A DNA stretch of 17,200 nucleotides from Kiritimatiellota bacterium (GTDB lineage: Bacteria > Verrucomicrobiota > Kiritimatiellia > JAAZAB01). Position 1 is the first letter of the stretch. Each line of letters starts with the position of its first letter. Location of the stretch: NCBI GenBank assembly GCA_008636095.1, contig VSJD01000208.1, positions 1 through 17,200 of the forward strand. Reading direction: 5' to 3'. Positions 7,177 to 13,720 of this stretch are shown one piece after another. Position numbers and translations under genes: made by a program. A model generated the notes under the pieces. It saw only the letters and a list, made by a program, of their open reading frames with translations, did no database searches and was not told where the DNA came from.

Positions 7177-7275
7177 AAACATCAAACATCGAACATCGAA
7201 CGCCCAACATTAAAGTGAAGACAGCCATGGTTTTCATTCGACGTTCGATGTTCGATGTTGGGTGTTCGATGTTTG
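7177..7275. repeat. Inverted heptad array 3 (AACATCG/TTCGATG family) between pyrK and pyrD
   Basis: The left arm (7177-7212) reads roughly AACATCA, AACATCG, AACATCG, AACGCCC, AACATTA. The right arm (7236-7273) reads TTCGACG, TTCGATG, TTCGATG, TTGGGTG, TTCGATG. The arms are inverted and share the unit order, including the variant GGGTG/CGCCC unit. A centre of about 24 bases separates them. The array separates two genes that are normally adjacent, and its right arm codes for the pyrK C-terminus. Confidence 0.88.
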
Positions 7276-8082
7276 CTTCATTCCGTTGTCCTCCCACACA
7301 ATATCCCGGCATGCGAAGACCGGCCCCTCCGTGCAGACGCGTGCCCATGCCCACGTTTCCTTGCCGGACGCATCCCGCTTGCGCACTTTTTGCACGCAGG
7401 CTAAACATGCCCCCAAGCCACAGCCCATGTGGCGATCCATGGAAATCCAGCCGTCCCAGCCGTTCCGACCGACACGTTTGCAGATTGCTTTTAACAGGCC
7501 GTTCGGTCCGCAGGCGAAAAACTCCGGGGTTCGCCCGCGCGGTTTTTTATTGAGCCACGCGTCCAGAATACGCGTGACGAGTCCTTTTTGGCCGGTGCTT
7601 CCATCTTCGGTAGCCACGCGCACGTTCCAACCCAACCGCCGGAAATCGTCTGCGCACAGGATATCGTCCGCACATTTTCCGCCGACAAACACAATTCCTT
7701 TAACCTTTGTGCGTTGTGCCACCAGGTAAAGCGCGGCCATGCCGTAGCCGCCGGCCACGAGCACAGGCAAACTGTTCTTGCACACGTTGGGATATCCATT
7801 GCCAAGCGGGCCTACAAGGTTGACTTCATCGCCGGTGCGCAACGCTTCCATGGCCTGCGTGCCTTTGCCGACGGTTTTATATAAAATCGCCAATCGTCCG
7901 GCCTGCGCCCGGAACACGCTGAACGGTCGGCGCAGAACGGCATCCGCCGAAGGCGGCACGCGCAGGTGCACGAACTGCCCCGGCTGGACCATCGGCGCAA
8001 TTTTGCTGGACTTCAACGTCAGTAGTCGGTATCCGCCTTTGATCAGGCGGTGACTGAGGATGATGGTATTTTCGATGAGCAT
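7234..8082 (-). CDS. pyrK: Dihydroorotate dehydrogenase electron transfer subunit
   Basis: The 282-residue protein carries FAD and a [2Fe-2S] cluster and transfers electrons from PyrD to NAD. It shows the ferredoxin-reductase fold: QPGQFVHLRV (33-42), RRPFSVF FAD-binding motif (51-57), VGKGTQAM (71-78) and GPLGNGYP (91-98), then NAD-side motifs AGGYGMAAL (110-118) and FFACGPNGLL (188-197). The cluster cysteines are C221, C226, C229 and C250, matching the PyrK spacing. The natural protein would end near the CRDIVWEDNGMK segment. The last 12 residues (TSNTQHRTSNVE) and the stop are encoded by heptad array 3. Gene order pyrK-pyrD supports the assignment. Confidence 0.94.
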   Translation of the reverse strand: MLIENTIILSHRLIKGGYRLLTLKSSKIAPMVQPGQFVHLRVPPSADAVLRRPFSVFRAQAGRLAILYKTVGKGTQAMEALRTGDEVNLVGPLGNGYPNVCKNSLPVLVAGGYGMAALYLVAQRTKVKGIVFVGGKCADDILCADDFRRLGWNVRVATEDGSTGQKGLVTRILDAWLNKKPRGRTPEFFACGPNGLLKAICKRVGRNGWDGWISMDRHMGCGLGACLACVQKVRKRDASGKETWAWARVCTEGPVFACRDIVWEDNGMKQTSNTQHRTSNVE

Positions 8083-8163
8083 GGCCAGGGGCTGAATGTT
8101 ATTATCATGACTTGTGTAGTTGCGCTCCCTTGTTCCCGTTGCGAATGACCGTAAAACGCATTC

Positions 8164-8192
8164 AGCATGTGACAGGCCCGGGAAGGAGTCAA
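8164..8192 (-). promoter_or_regulatory. Weak candidate promoter for the pyrKD operon
   Basis: On the minus strand TTGACT (8187-8192, five of six) is followed after 17 bases by CATGCT (8164-8169, three of six). Transcription would start about 75 bases before pyrK. The -10 match is poor, so this is tentative. Confidence 0.25.
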
Positions 8193-8228
8193 GTTTTTTT
8201 CACATGTATTGAAAGGGCCATTTCCCGC

Positions 8229-8303
8229 TTGTGTGTTCCCCCCGTCTCAATCTATAGTAAACCATTTACAACTATTTACGTAGCCATGAATGTGAACGGC
8301 TAC
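8229..8303 (+). promoter_or_regulatory. Candidate promoter and palindromes before the hybrid kinase
   Basis: TATAGT (8253-8258) is a good -10 with only a poor -35 (TTGTGT, 8229-8234, spacing 18). Directly overlapping the expected start is the palindrome GTAAACCATTTAC (8257-8269), followed by a second ATTTAC (8274-8279). A further inverted repeat, GTAGCC..GGCTAC (8280-8303), ends 14 bases before the kinase ATG and could hide its ribosome region. Binding of a regulator is inference. Confidence 0.3.
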
Positions 8304-8317
8304 AATTGAGATTAAAT

Positions 8318-9856
8318 ATGCAGACCAAACAAATTAATCTCCTGCTTGTCGAGGACAATTCCGACGAAGTGACGTTGATCAAGGAAAAACTGCTTAGCGT
8401 CAAAGATATTAGTTTCAATGTGTTTTCGGTTGGCCGGCTCGATCAGGCGCTTGCGCGGCTGGCCGAAGATCACGTTGATCTGGTCATGCTGGATCTTACC
8501 CTGCCCGACAGCCGGGGGTCAGATACATTCACTCGAATTTATAGGCGGTTCCCCGAAGTGCCGATCATCGCGTTGACGAGTATGGGGGACGAAACCATGG
8601 CTATCCGGTTGGTGCAGGAAGGCGCGCAGGATTATATTGTCAAGGGACAGGGAAATATCAGCGCGCTGGCGCATGCCATACGCTATGCCATTGAACGGCA
8701 CCATGTGAAACTGTCCAGCCAGGACGCTTTAAAACGCCTGCGCGAGCTTAACGAGTCGAAGTCCCAGTTTGTGGCGGAAGTCTCGCATGAAATCCGGACG
8801 CCGCTGGCCATTATGCGTGAATTCGCTTCGCTGGTCCGGGATGAAACCGTCGGCCCACTGAACGAGAAACAGAAACAATGCCTGGATGCGGTGTTGCGCA
8901 ACAGTGACCGGCTCACGGAACTCGTCAACCAGATACTGGACTTGGCGCGGATTGAAGCCGGTAAGGCTGAACTGCGCAAGACGAAAGTTGATTTGGCGGC
9001 CCTGCTGATTCAATTCCGCAACGATTTTCTCCCCGTTTGCCAATCCAAAAGCCAGTCGCTAATACTGGATCTGCCCGAAAACCTGCCGACAGCACATTGC
9101 GATGTGTCGAGTGTTCAGCATATCCTTACAAATCTGCTGGGCAACGCCCATAAATTTGCGCCGAAAGACGGCGTTATTCATATCCGGGCCAGAGAAGAAA
9201 GCCACTTTCTGCGTGTTGACATTGAGGATAACGGTCCCGGCATTCCCCGGGATGCACAAGACAAGATATTTGAAGCATTTGTCCAGATCAATCGCCAGGA
9301 TGGTCCCGGGGCAAAGGGGACGGGGCTCGGGTTGAAGATTGCCAAGAGCCTGGTGGAGTTTAACGGCGGGTGTATTTCCGTGGAAAGCGCGCCGGGCAAA
9401 GGCAGCTGTTTCTCGTTTACCATTCCGATGTATGACAAGGAACTGCCCGCCCGGATTCTCATTGTTGATGATGAGGCAGCCATTGTTCGAATGATTGAAA
9501 ATGTGCTTCGGAATTCCGATCTGAAGCTGGAGGTCAAGGCATCGTTGAGCGGGTTCGAGGCGCTGGTCATTGCCGGGGAGTTCAAGCCGAACCTGGTTAT
9601 TCTCGATATTCATCTGGCGGACGTGGAAGGTGAACAGGTGTTGCTTTCCTTGCGCCAGCGGGCCTTCAAGATTCTTGCGATCTCGGGGGATGTGCCGTTG
9701 CTTGACAAGGTTGCCAAACAGGGGGCCGATGACTATCTGGCTAAACCGTTTATGCCCAATGATCTGTTGGATAAAGTGCAATTTCTGCTGGGCATTGGCC
9801 CGAAAATCTATCCGGTAATCACCGGGTTGGAACCCGACGAGGAAAAAGACGGCTGA
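8318..9856 (+). CDS. Hybrid sensor kinase: REC - HisKA - HATPase - REC
   Basis: The 512-residue protein has no membrane segment and no classical sensor domain. An N-terminal receiver (6-125) has acidic EDN and phospho-acceptor D59 in LVMLDLTLP. The dimerisation domain carries H157 in FVAEVSHEIRTPL. The ATPase domain shows the N box TNLLGNAHKF (271-280), G1 DIEDNGPGIP (301-310) and G2 GTGLGLKIA (334-342). A second receiver (about 378-493) has LIVDDE, D430 in LVILDIHL and K476 in LAKPF. Input probably arrives by phosphorylation of the first receiver. An alternative TTG start 12 bases upstream is possible, but the ATG fits the receiver start. The next plus-strand gene is a single-domain regulator, suggesting a phosphorelay feeding the pilus genes. 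Confidence 0.93.
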   Translation: MQTKQINLLLVEDNSDEVTLIKEKLLSVKDISFNVFSVGRLDQALARLAEDHVDLVMLDLTLPDSRGSDTFTRIYRRFPEVPIIALTSMGDETMAIRLVQEGAQDYIVKGQGNISALAHAIRYAIERHHVKLSSQDALKRLRELNESKSQFVAEVSHEIRTPLAIMREFASLVRDETVGPLNEKQKQCLDAVLRNSDRLTELVNQILDLARIEAGKAELRKTKVDLAALLIQFRNDFLPVCQSKSQSLILDLPENLPTAHCDVSSVQHILTNLLGNAHKFAPKDGVIHIRAREESHFLRVDIEDNGPGIPRDAQDKIFEAFVQINRQDGPGAKGTGLGLKIAKSLVEFNGGCISVESAPGKGSCFSFTIPMYDKELPARILIVDDEAAIVRMIENVLRNSDLKLEVKASLSGFEALVIAGEFKPNLVILDIHLADVEGEQVLLSLRQRAFKILAISGDVPLLDKVAKQGADDYLAKPFMPNDLLDKVQFLLGIGPKIYPVITGLEPDEEKDG

Positions 9857-9876
9857 CACCGGTCGGCCTGAGATAG

Positions 9877-9999
9877 TTCAATGTATAGGAATTTCAATCC
9901 GGGTAGCCGTGCCCGTGAGGGCGTGGATTCCTCCGGCGGCCACGGGCTCACGCCCGCGGCTACATGAAACAGTTGCCACCTTGGGCGGCCTAATTCAAA
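9877..9999 (+). repeat. Three-copy intergenic element, copy A
   Basis: The left end is TTCAATGTATAGGAATT then TCAATCC (9877-9900). The right end is ATGAAACAGTTGCC (9964-9977) and GGCCTAATTCAAA (to 9999). The centre is a palindromic insert, GTAGCC (9903-9908) to GGCTAC (9957-9962). Each arm of it also contains its own small hairpin, GCCC-GTGA-GGGC and GGGC-TCAC-GCCC. The copy begins 20 bases after the kinase stop and ends just before the regulator 1 ribosome site. Confidence 0.7.
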
Positions 10000-10019
10000 A
10001 ATCTGAGGGGAGTAATATC

Positions 10020-10403
10020 ATGTCATCCAATAAAAAAATTCTCGTGATTGAAGATGAGCCGGAATTCCGGATGGCGTTGCGCATGCGGTTGGAAGCCAAT
10101 GGGTACGAGGTAATTGAAGCGGAGGATGGTGTCGTGGGACTGGATATGGCCCGGAACAAGAATCCGGACTTGATCATGCTCGACATCATGTTGCCGAAGA
10201 TGGATGGATACAAGGTTGCCCGGCTTTTGAAATTCGATGAAAAGTATCGTAAAATCCCAATCGTCATGCTTACGGCGCGGGCCCAGCAGACGGATCGGGA
10301 AACCGGGATGGCCGTTGGGGGCGATGCCTACCTGACCAAGCCCTATAAGCCTCAGGAGATGCTGGACTTAATTGCCAAGCTTCTTGCCGAAGGGGCCGGT
10401 TGA
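10020..10403 (+). CDS. Single-domain response regulator 1 (CheY-like)
   Basis: The 127-residue protein is a lone receiver domain with no DNA-binding output. Acidic residues E11 and D12, phospho-acceptor D55 (LIMLDIMLP), T85 and K107 (YLTKPY) are all present, so it should be phosphorylated. The ATG at 10020 has a strong GAGGGGAG ribosome site 7 bases upstream. It lies between the hybrid kinase and pilB and probably acts by protein-protein contact. It is a close paralogue of the regulator at 15949, sharing the block ALRMRLEANGY and most core residues. Its stop codon TGA lies in the left end of element copy B. Confidence 0.92.
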   Translation: MSSNKKILVIEDEPEFRMALRMRLEANGYEVIEAEDGVVGLDMARNKNPDLIMLDIMLPKMDGYKVARLLKFDEKYRKIPIVMLTARAQQTDRETGMAVGGDAYLTKPYKPQEMLDLIAKLLAEGAG

Positions 10404-10564
10404 ACGTATAGGAATTGTTCGCCATTGGCGGATCCGCCTACGGCGAACAATCTTGGTAGGAGGGGCACTACGCGCCGCGACCGTCGCTGCATCCCGATAC
10501 CCGCCGACAGGCGGTATGGTCGGAACACCTCCAACATGAAATAGTTGCCGAAGGCTAATTCAAA
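10400..10564 (+). repeat. Three-copy intergenic element, copy B
   Basis: The left end is TTGAACGTATAGGAATT (10400-10416). The right end is ATGAAATAGTTGCCGAAGG followed by CTAATTCAAA (10535-10564). The left end overlaps the regulator 1 stop, and the right end abuts the pilB ribosome site (GAGG, 10571-10574). A 32-base palindrome (10417-10448) interrupts the left end exactly after GGAATT, and the expected CAATC resumes after it. The remaining centre contains GGAGG..CCTCC and further GC-rich hairpins. Confidence 0.7.
10417..10448. repeat. 32-base palindrome nested in element copy B
   Basis: GTTCGCC (10417-10423) pairs with GGCGAAC (10442-10448). The core GGCGGATCCGCC (10426-10437) is itself a perfect palindrome. 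The core is shared with the hairpin just before the pilin gene (GATCCGCCTA followed by GGCG at 15425-15440), so both belong to one dispersed palindrome family. Confidence 0.75.
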
Positions 10565-10580
10565 GGTATTGAGGATTGCC

Positions 10581-12482
10581 ATGAATCAGGATATCAGCCG
10601 GCCAATGTTGGCGCAGACTAACGCGGAACTGGCCAAGCGCCTCATTGCCAAGGGGTTGTTAACGGAAGAGATCATAAAAAAAGCCCTGGCGATCAGTGCG
10701 GAAACTCACGAACTGCTGGTTGAAGTAATCGTCAACCTGGAGTTTCTACCCAAGCGGACGGCTTACGAGGAACAGGCCGCTATTTTCAGCGTGCCCTTCG
10801 TTGATCTTGAAGCTTACATATATAACCCGGCGGTGGTTGCCCTGATTGACGAGAAGATGGTACGGGAACTGGAAGTGTTTCCCTTGTTTTCCATCGGCGA
10901 CTCCCTCACCGTTGCGTTGACCGATCCCAGCGACATTACGGTTATCGATTGTCTGACGAACGCGTTGGGAAAATTCACGATCGAGCCCTGCCTGGCCGCC
11001 CGCCGGGATATTCACGAGATGATTAACCGCGTCTATTCCGGGCACGAGGAGTTCAAGGAATTACTGGATCAGATGGGCGAAGATTCAGTGCCGGGTACAC
11101 TGGCCGTGAAATCGCAGGAAAATGTCCTGCAGAACAGCAAGTCGCCGGTCAGCCGCCTGGTGGACATGATCCTGTCCCAGGCCGTTCGCGACCGGGCCAG
11201 CGATATTCACATTGACCCCGGCGAAGGGCAACTCAAGGTCCGCTTCCGCATTGACGGTGTGCTCTATGATATTCCGCCGCCGCCGCAATATCTGCACCCC
11301 TTCATAATTTCCCGCATCAAGGTGATCAGCAGTATGAACATTGCGGAAAGCCGCATTCCACAGGATGGCCATTTCCAGGTTACGATTGATAATCGCATGG
11401 TGGAGGCGCGTGTATCCAGCATGCCCACGACTAACGGCGAAAATATGGCCATTCGCCTGTTTGATACCCGGTCAATGACTATTCCGTTGGAGAACATGGG
11501 CATATCCGATGTCCTTCTGCCCAAGGTCGAAAAGCTTATCCGCCGTCCCCATGGCATGGTCGTGGTTACCGGGCCAACCGGCAGTGGAAAATCCACCACG
11601 CTCTACGCTATGCTCTCCAAGGCCAGGTCGCCGGAACGCAATATCATTACCATCGAAGACCCTGTCGAGCGGCGACTCAATATGGTCACCCAGGTGCAAG
11701 TCAATGAAAAGGCGGGACTGACCTTTGCATCCGCGCTCCGTAACATTTTGCGGCAGGATCCCGATGTCATTATGGTGGGGGAAATTCGTGACCAGGAAAC
11801 AGCGCAATTGGCCGTCCGGGCGGCCTTGACGGGGCATTTGCTGTTCTCAACCATCCATACCAATGACGCACCCGGCGCGGTCATCAGGCTGATTAACATG
11901 AATATCGAAGCGTTTTTGGTGTCATCCTCCATGGTGGGTGCGATGGCCCAGCGCCTGGTGCGCTGTATCTGCGAAGAGTGCAAGGAGCCCTATGCGATTG
12001 CCGACCGTTTGCGTCAACGGTTGATGTCCGCCGGCATTGCCTTGCCGCCCCAGTTGTGGCATGGCAAAGGCTGCGCCAAGTGCCGCGATACCGGTTACTG
12101 GGGGCGCATCGCCGTTTTCGAGGTGATGACCGTGACCCCGGAGCTGGCTGAATTGATTGCCGCCGGCGTGACAACCGATGCCCTGCGGGTCCAGGCACAC
12201 AAGGACGGCATGACCAGCATGCTGGAAGATGGCATCGAAAAAGCGGGACGGGGCGTCACAACCTTGGAGGAGGTGCTCCGTATCGCCGTCCTTGAAAATA
12301 TTGCTGACATGCCCCTGCCGGCGGCTCCGCATCTGGATGAAAAACCGGAAGCCAAGGCGGCGAAAGAAAGCTTGCCGGCAGTCGCGACGGCGACAACGGT
12401 CGCGACGGCGACAAGCCTTAGTTTGGATCTTGACGATTACCGGAAGCAGATGACAAGCTGGCTGGCACAGAAAAAAAGGTAG
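10581..12482 (+). CDS. pilB: Type IV pilus / MSHA-type assembly ATPase (GspE/PilB/MshE family)
   Basis: The 633-residue hexameric ATPase powers pilus extension at the inner membrane. The N-terminal region (about 15-152) is a MshEN/T2SSE-N domain. Its first helix motif reads ELAKRLIAKGLL, lacking the RLG typical of c-di-GMP binders. The ATPase has VRFRIDGVLYDI (220-231), Walker A GPTGSGKSTT (331-340), the Asp box ITIEDPVE (356-363), Walker B DPDVIMVGE (393-401) and the His box GHLLFSTIHTND (418-429). Zinc cysteines are C464, C467, C498 and C501. Residues about 575-633 are an unusual Ala/Thr/Glu-rich tail ending LDDYRKQMTSWLAQKKR. The ATG at 10581 has GAGG upstream; a TTG 36 bases earlier is not needed. 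MshE is an equally good name. Confidence 0.95.
   Translation: MNQDISRPMLAQTNAELAKRLIAKGLLTEEIIKKALAISAETHELLVEVIVNLEFLPKRTAYEEQAAIFSVPFVDLEAYIYNPAVVALIDEKMVRELEVFPLFSIGDSLTVALTDPSDITVIDCLTNALGKFTIEPCLAARRDIHEMINRVYSGHEEFKELLDQMGEDSVPGTLAVKSQENVLQNSKSPVSRLVDMILSQAVRDRASDIHIDPGEGQLKVRFRIDGVLYDIPPPPQYLHPFIISRIKVISSMNIAESRIPQDGHFQVTIDNRMVEARVSSMPTTNGENMAIRLFDTRSMTIPLENMGISDVLLPKVEKLIRRPHGMVVVTGPTGSGKSTTLYAMLSKARSPERNIITIEDPVERRLNMVTQVQVNEKAGLTFASALRNILRQDPDVIMVGEIRDQETAQLAVRAALTGHLLFSTIHTNDAPGAVIRLINMNIEAFLVSSSMVGAMAQRLVRCICEECKEPYAIADRLRQRLMSAGIALPPQLWHGKGCAKCRDTGYWGRIAVFEVMTVTPELAELIAAGVTTDALRVQAHKDGMTSMLEDGIEKAGRGVTTLEEVLRIAVLENIADMPLPAAPHLDEKPEAKAAKESLPAVATATTVATATSLSLDLDDYRKQMTSWLAQKKR
12381..12416 (+). 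repeat. Tandem 18-base repeat in the PilB tail
   Basis: The unit GTCGCGACGGCGACAACG is present almost twice in a row and encodes VATATT then VATATS. It lies in the linker between the ATPase core and the charged last 17 residues, so copy-number change would only alter linker length. Confidence 0.8.
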
Positions 12483-12547
12483 ATATACTCAACGTCGTAA
12501 AATAATGCAGCATATCGCCGGGTCAGTGACCTGCCTATAACCTGTAG

Positions 12548-12567
12548 GCCGCGTGACCTCACGCGGC
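12548..12567. repeat. Palindrome between pilB and the ExeA-like gene
   Basis: GCCGCGTGA and TCACGCGGC are perfect complements around CC. It sits in the 113-base gap after pilB, 28 bases before the next start. No T run follows, so it could be a processing or stability hairpin or just another dispersed palindrome. Confidence 0.6.
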
Positions 12568-12595
12568 GTTTAGCTAACCAGCGGGAATAGATGCC

Positions 12596-13414
12596 ATGTA
12601 CGAAGAATATTGGAAACTGAAAAGCCGTCCGTTTCATAACACGCCGGACCCTAAGTTCTTTTACCACTCGGCTCAGCATGACGAGGCGCTGATGAAACTG
12701 ACCTATGCCGTCACTGAAAATATGGGGGCCGCGTTGTTGACCGGCGCCTATGGCTGCGGTAAAACGCTGTTATCCCGCATCCTGCTCCAGCAGATCGGAA
12801 AATCCAACGTCTCGAAATCATGCGCGGTTCAACCGGGCATGATGCCGTTGGATCTGCTCCGCAACATTGCGCGCGCAATGACGGAGGACGCGCTGTCGGC
12901 GGATCGCTCAAACCTGATGGCCGATGCGCTTTTGGAAATCATCGAAAAGGCATTGACGGAGAATAAGCGCGACGGCAAGCACACCGTGCTGGTCATTGAC
13001 GAGGCCCACATGCTTGATAATCAGGCGGTGCTGGAAATGCTTCGTCTGCTCTTGAATTTTCAAAGCCACGATGAATTTCTGTTGACCTTGCTTTTCCTGG
13101 GACATCTGGAACTGGCGGAGCGTGTAGCCGGGCTAAAACAGTTGGCCCAGCGCGTCCCCATTACGTGCACGTTGAATCATTTTGACAATGCCGACACGGC
13201 CAGGTATATTCAAACTCGGCTCGCGGTCGCCGGGCGGGAAGAACCGCTTTTCCAGGATGAGGCCTTGAACCTCATTTTTCGCAATTCGGGCGGCATCCCC
13301 CGGCGGATCAACACCCTTTGCGATGTGAGCCTGGCCCTGGGCTATGCTCAGAAAGCAGGGCGAATTGATACGAATTTGGTTCTGGAGGCGTCGGAAAAGT
13401 TCGGCGTCACCTGA
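12596..13414 (+). CDS. ExeA/GspA/MshM-like AAA ATPase
   Basis: The 272-residue protein begins YWKLKSRPFHNTPDPKFFY, the typical opening of the ExeA family. It has Walker A GAYGCGKT (50-57), Walker B VLVIDEAH (131-138), and a sensor/lid region with GGIPRRINTLCD. ExeA-like ATPases help install the secretin through peptidoglycan in type II secretion. MshM is the counterpart in MSHA pilus loci, next to MshE and MshG. There is no C-terminal membrane segment or peptidoglycan-binding domain, so it resembles the short MshM-like form. The start is set by homology; a weak GGGAA lies about 10 bases upstream. It sits between the assembly ATPase and the platform protein. Confidence 0.9.
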   Translation: MYEEYWKLKSRPFHNTPDPKFFYHSAQHDEALMKLTYAVTENMGAALLTGAYGCGKTLLSRILLQQIGKSNVSKSCAVQPGMMPLDLLRNIARAMTEDALSADRSNLMADALLEIIEKALTENKRDGKHTVLVIDEAHMLDNQAVLEMLRLLLNFQSHDEFLLTLLFLGHLELAERVAGLKQLAQRVPITCTLNHFDNADTARYIQTRLAVAGREEPLFQDEALNLIFRNSGGIPRRINTLCDVSLALGYAQKAGRIDTNLVLEASEKFGVT

Positions 13415-13456
13415 TTCAACGCTGACGAACAAAATAAATGAAAAAGGGAGATCAAC

Positions 13457-13720
13457 ATGCCCATCATTGCCGTGTCGTATAAAATGATCGCGGTCTGTTT
13501 CGCGCTGGTTTGCCTGGTATTGACGGCCTTCCTGCTGATCTGGCCGAATGTCTTCAAGGCGGCTAATCGCCTGTCAAAAAAGTGGATTTCAACGGATGCC
13601 CTTGAAAAGAAATTAAACCAGACCCATGATATTGACGAAAAATTGATGGGCCTGCGCAAAATCATGGGCATCATCCTGCTGTTGCTTGCCGTGATTTTTA
13701 TTTTACTGCTGTTTCGATGA
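13457..13720 (+). CDS. Small two-TM protein of the pilus locus, unknown
   Basis: The 87-residue product has hydrophobic segments at about 8-30 and 68-86, separated by a charged cytoplasmic or periplasmic hairpin (KKWISTDALEKKLNQTHDIDEKL). I do not recognise the family. The AGGGAG ribosome site 6 bases before the ATG is the best in the locus. Its stop overlaps the next start as ATGA, so it is translationally coupled to pilC. Position suggests an inner-membrane partner of PilC, but this is inference. Confidence 0.8.
   Translation: MPIIAVSYKMIAVCFALVCLVLTAFLLIWPNVFKAANRLSKKWISTDALEKKLNQTHDIDEKLMGLRKIMGIILLLLAVIFILLLFR

Noticed and set aside
8306..8317. TTG start for the hybrid kinase
   Set aside because: It adds four residues with no better ribosome site, and lies next to the GTAGCC hairpin; the ATG at 8318 fits the receiver N-terminus.
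9059..9859. A 266-codon minus-strand frame opposite the hybrid kinase
   Set aside because: The plus strand encodes HATPase and receiver motifs here; the antisense translation has no recognisable feature.
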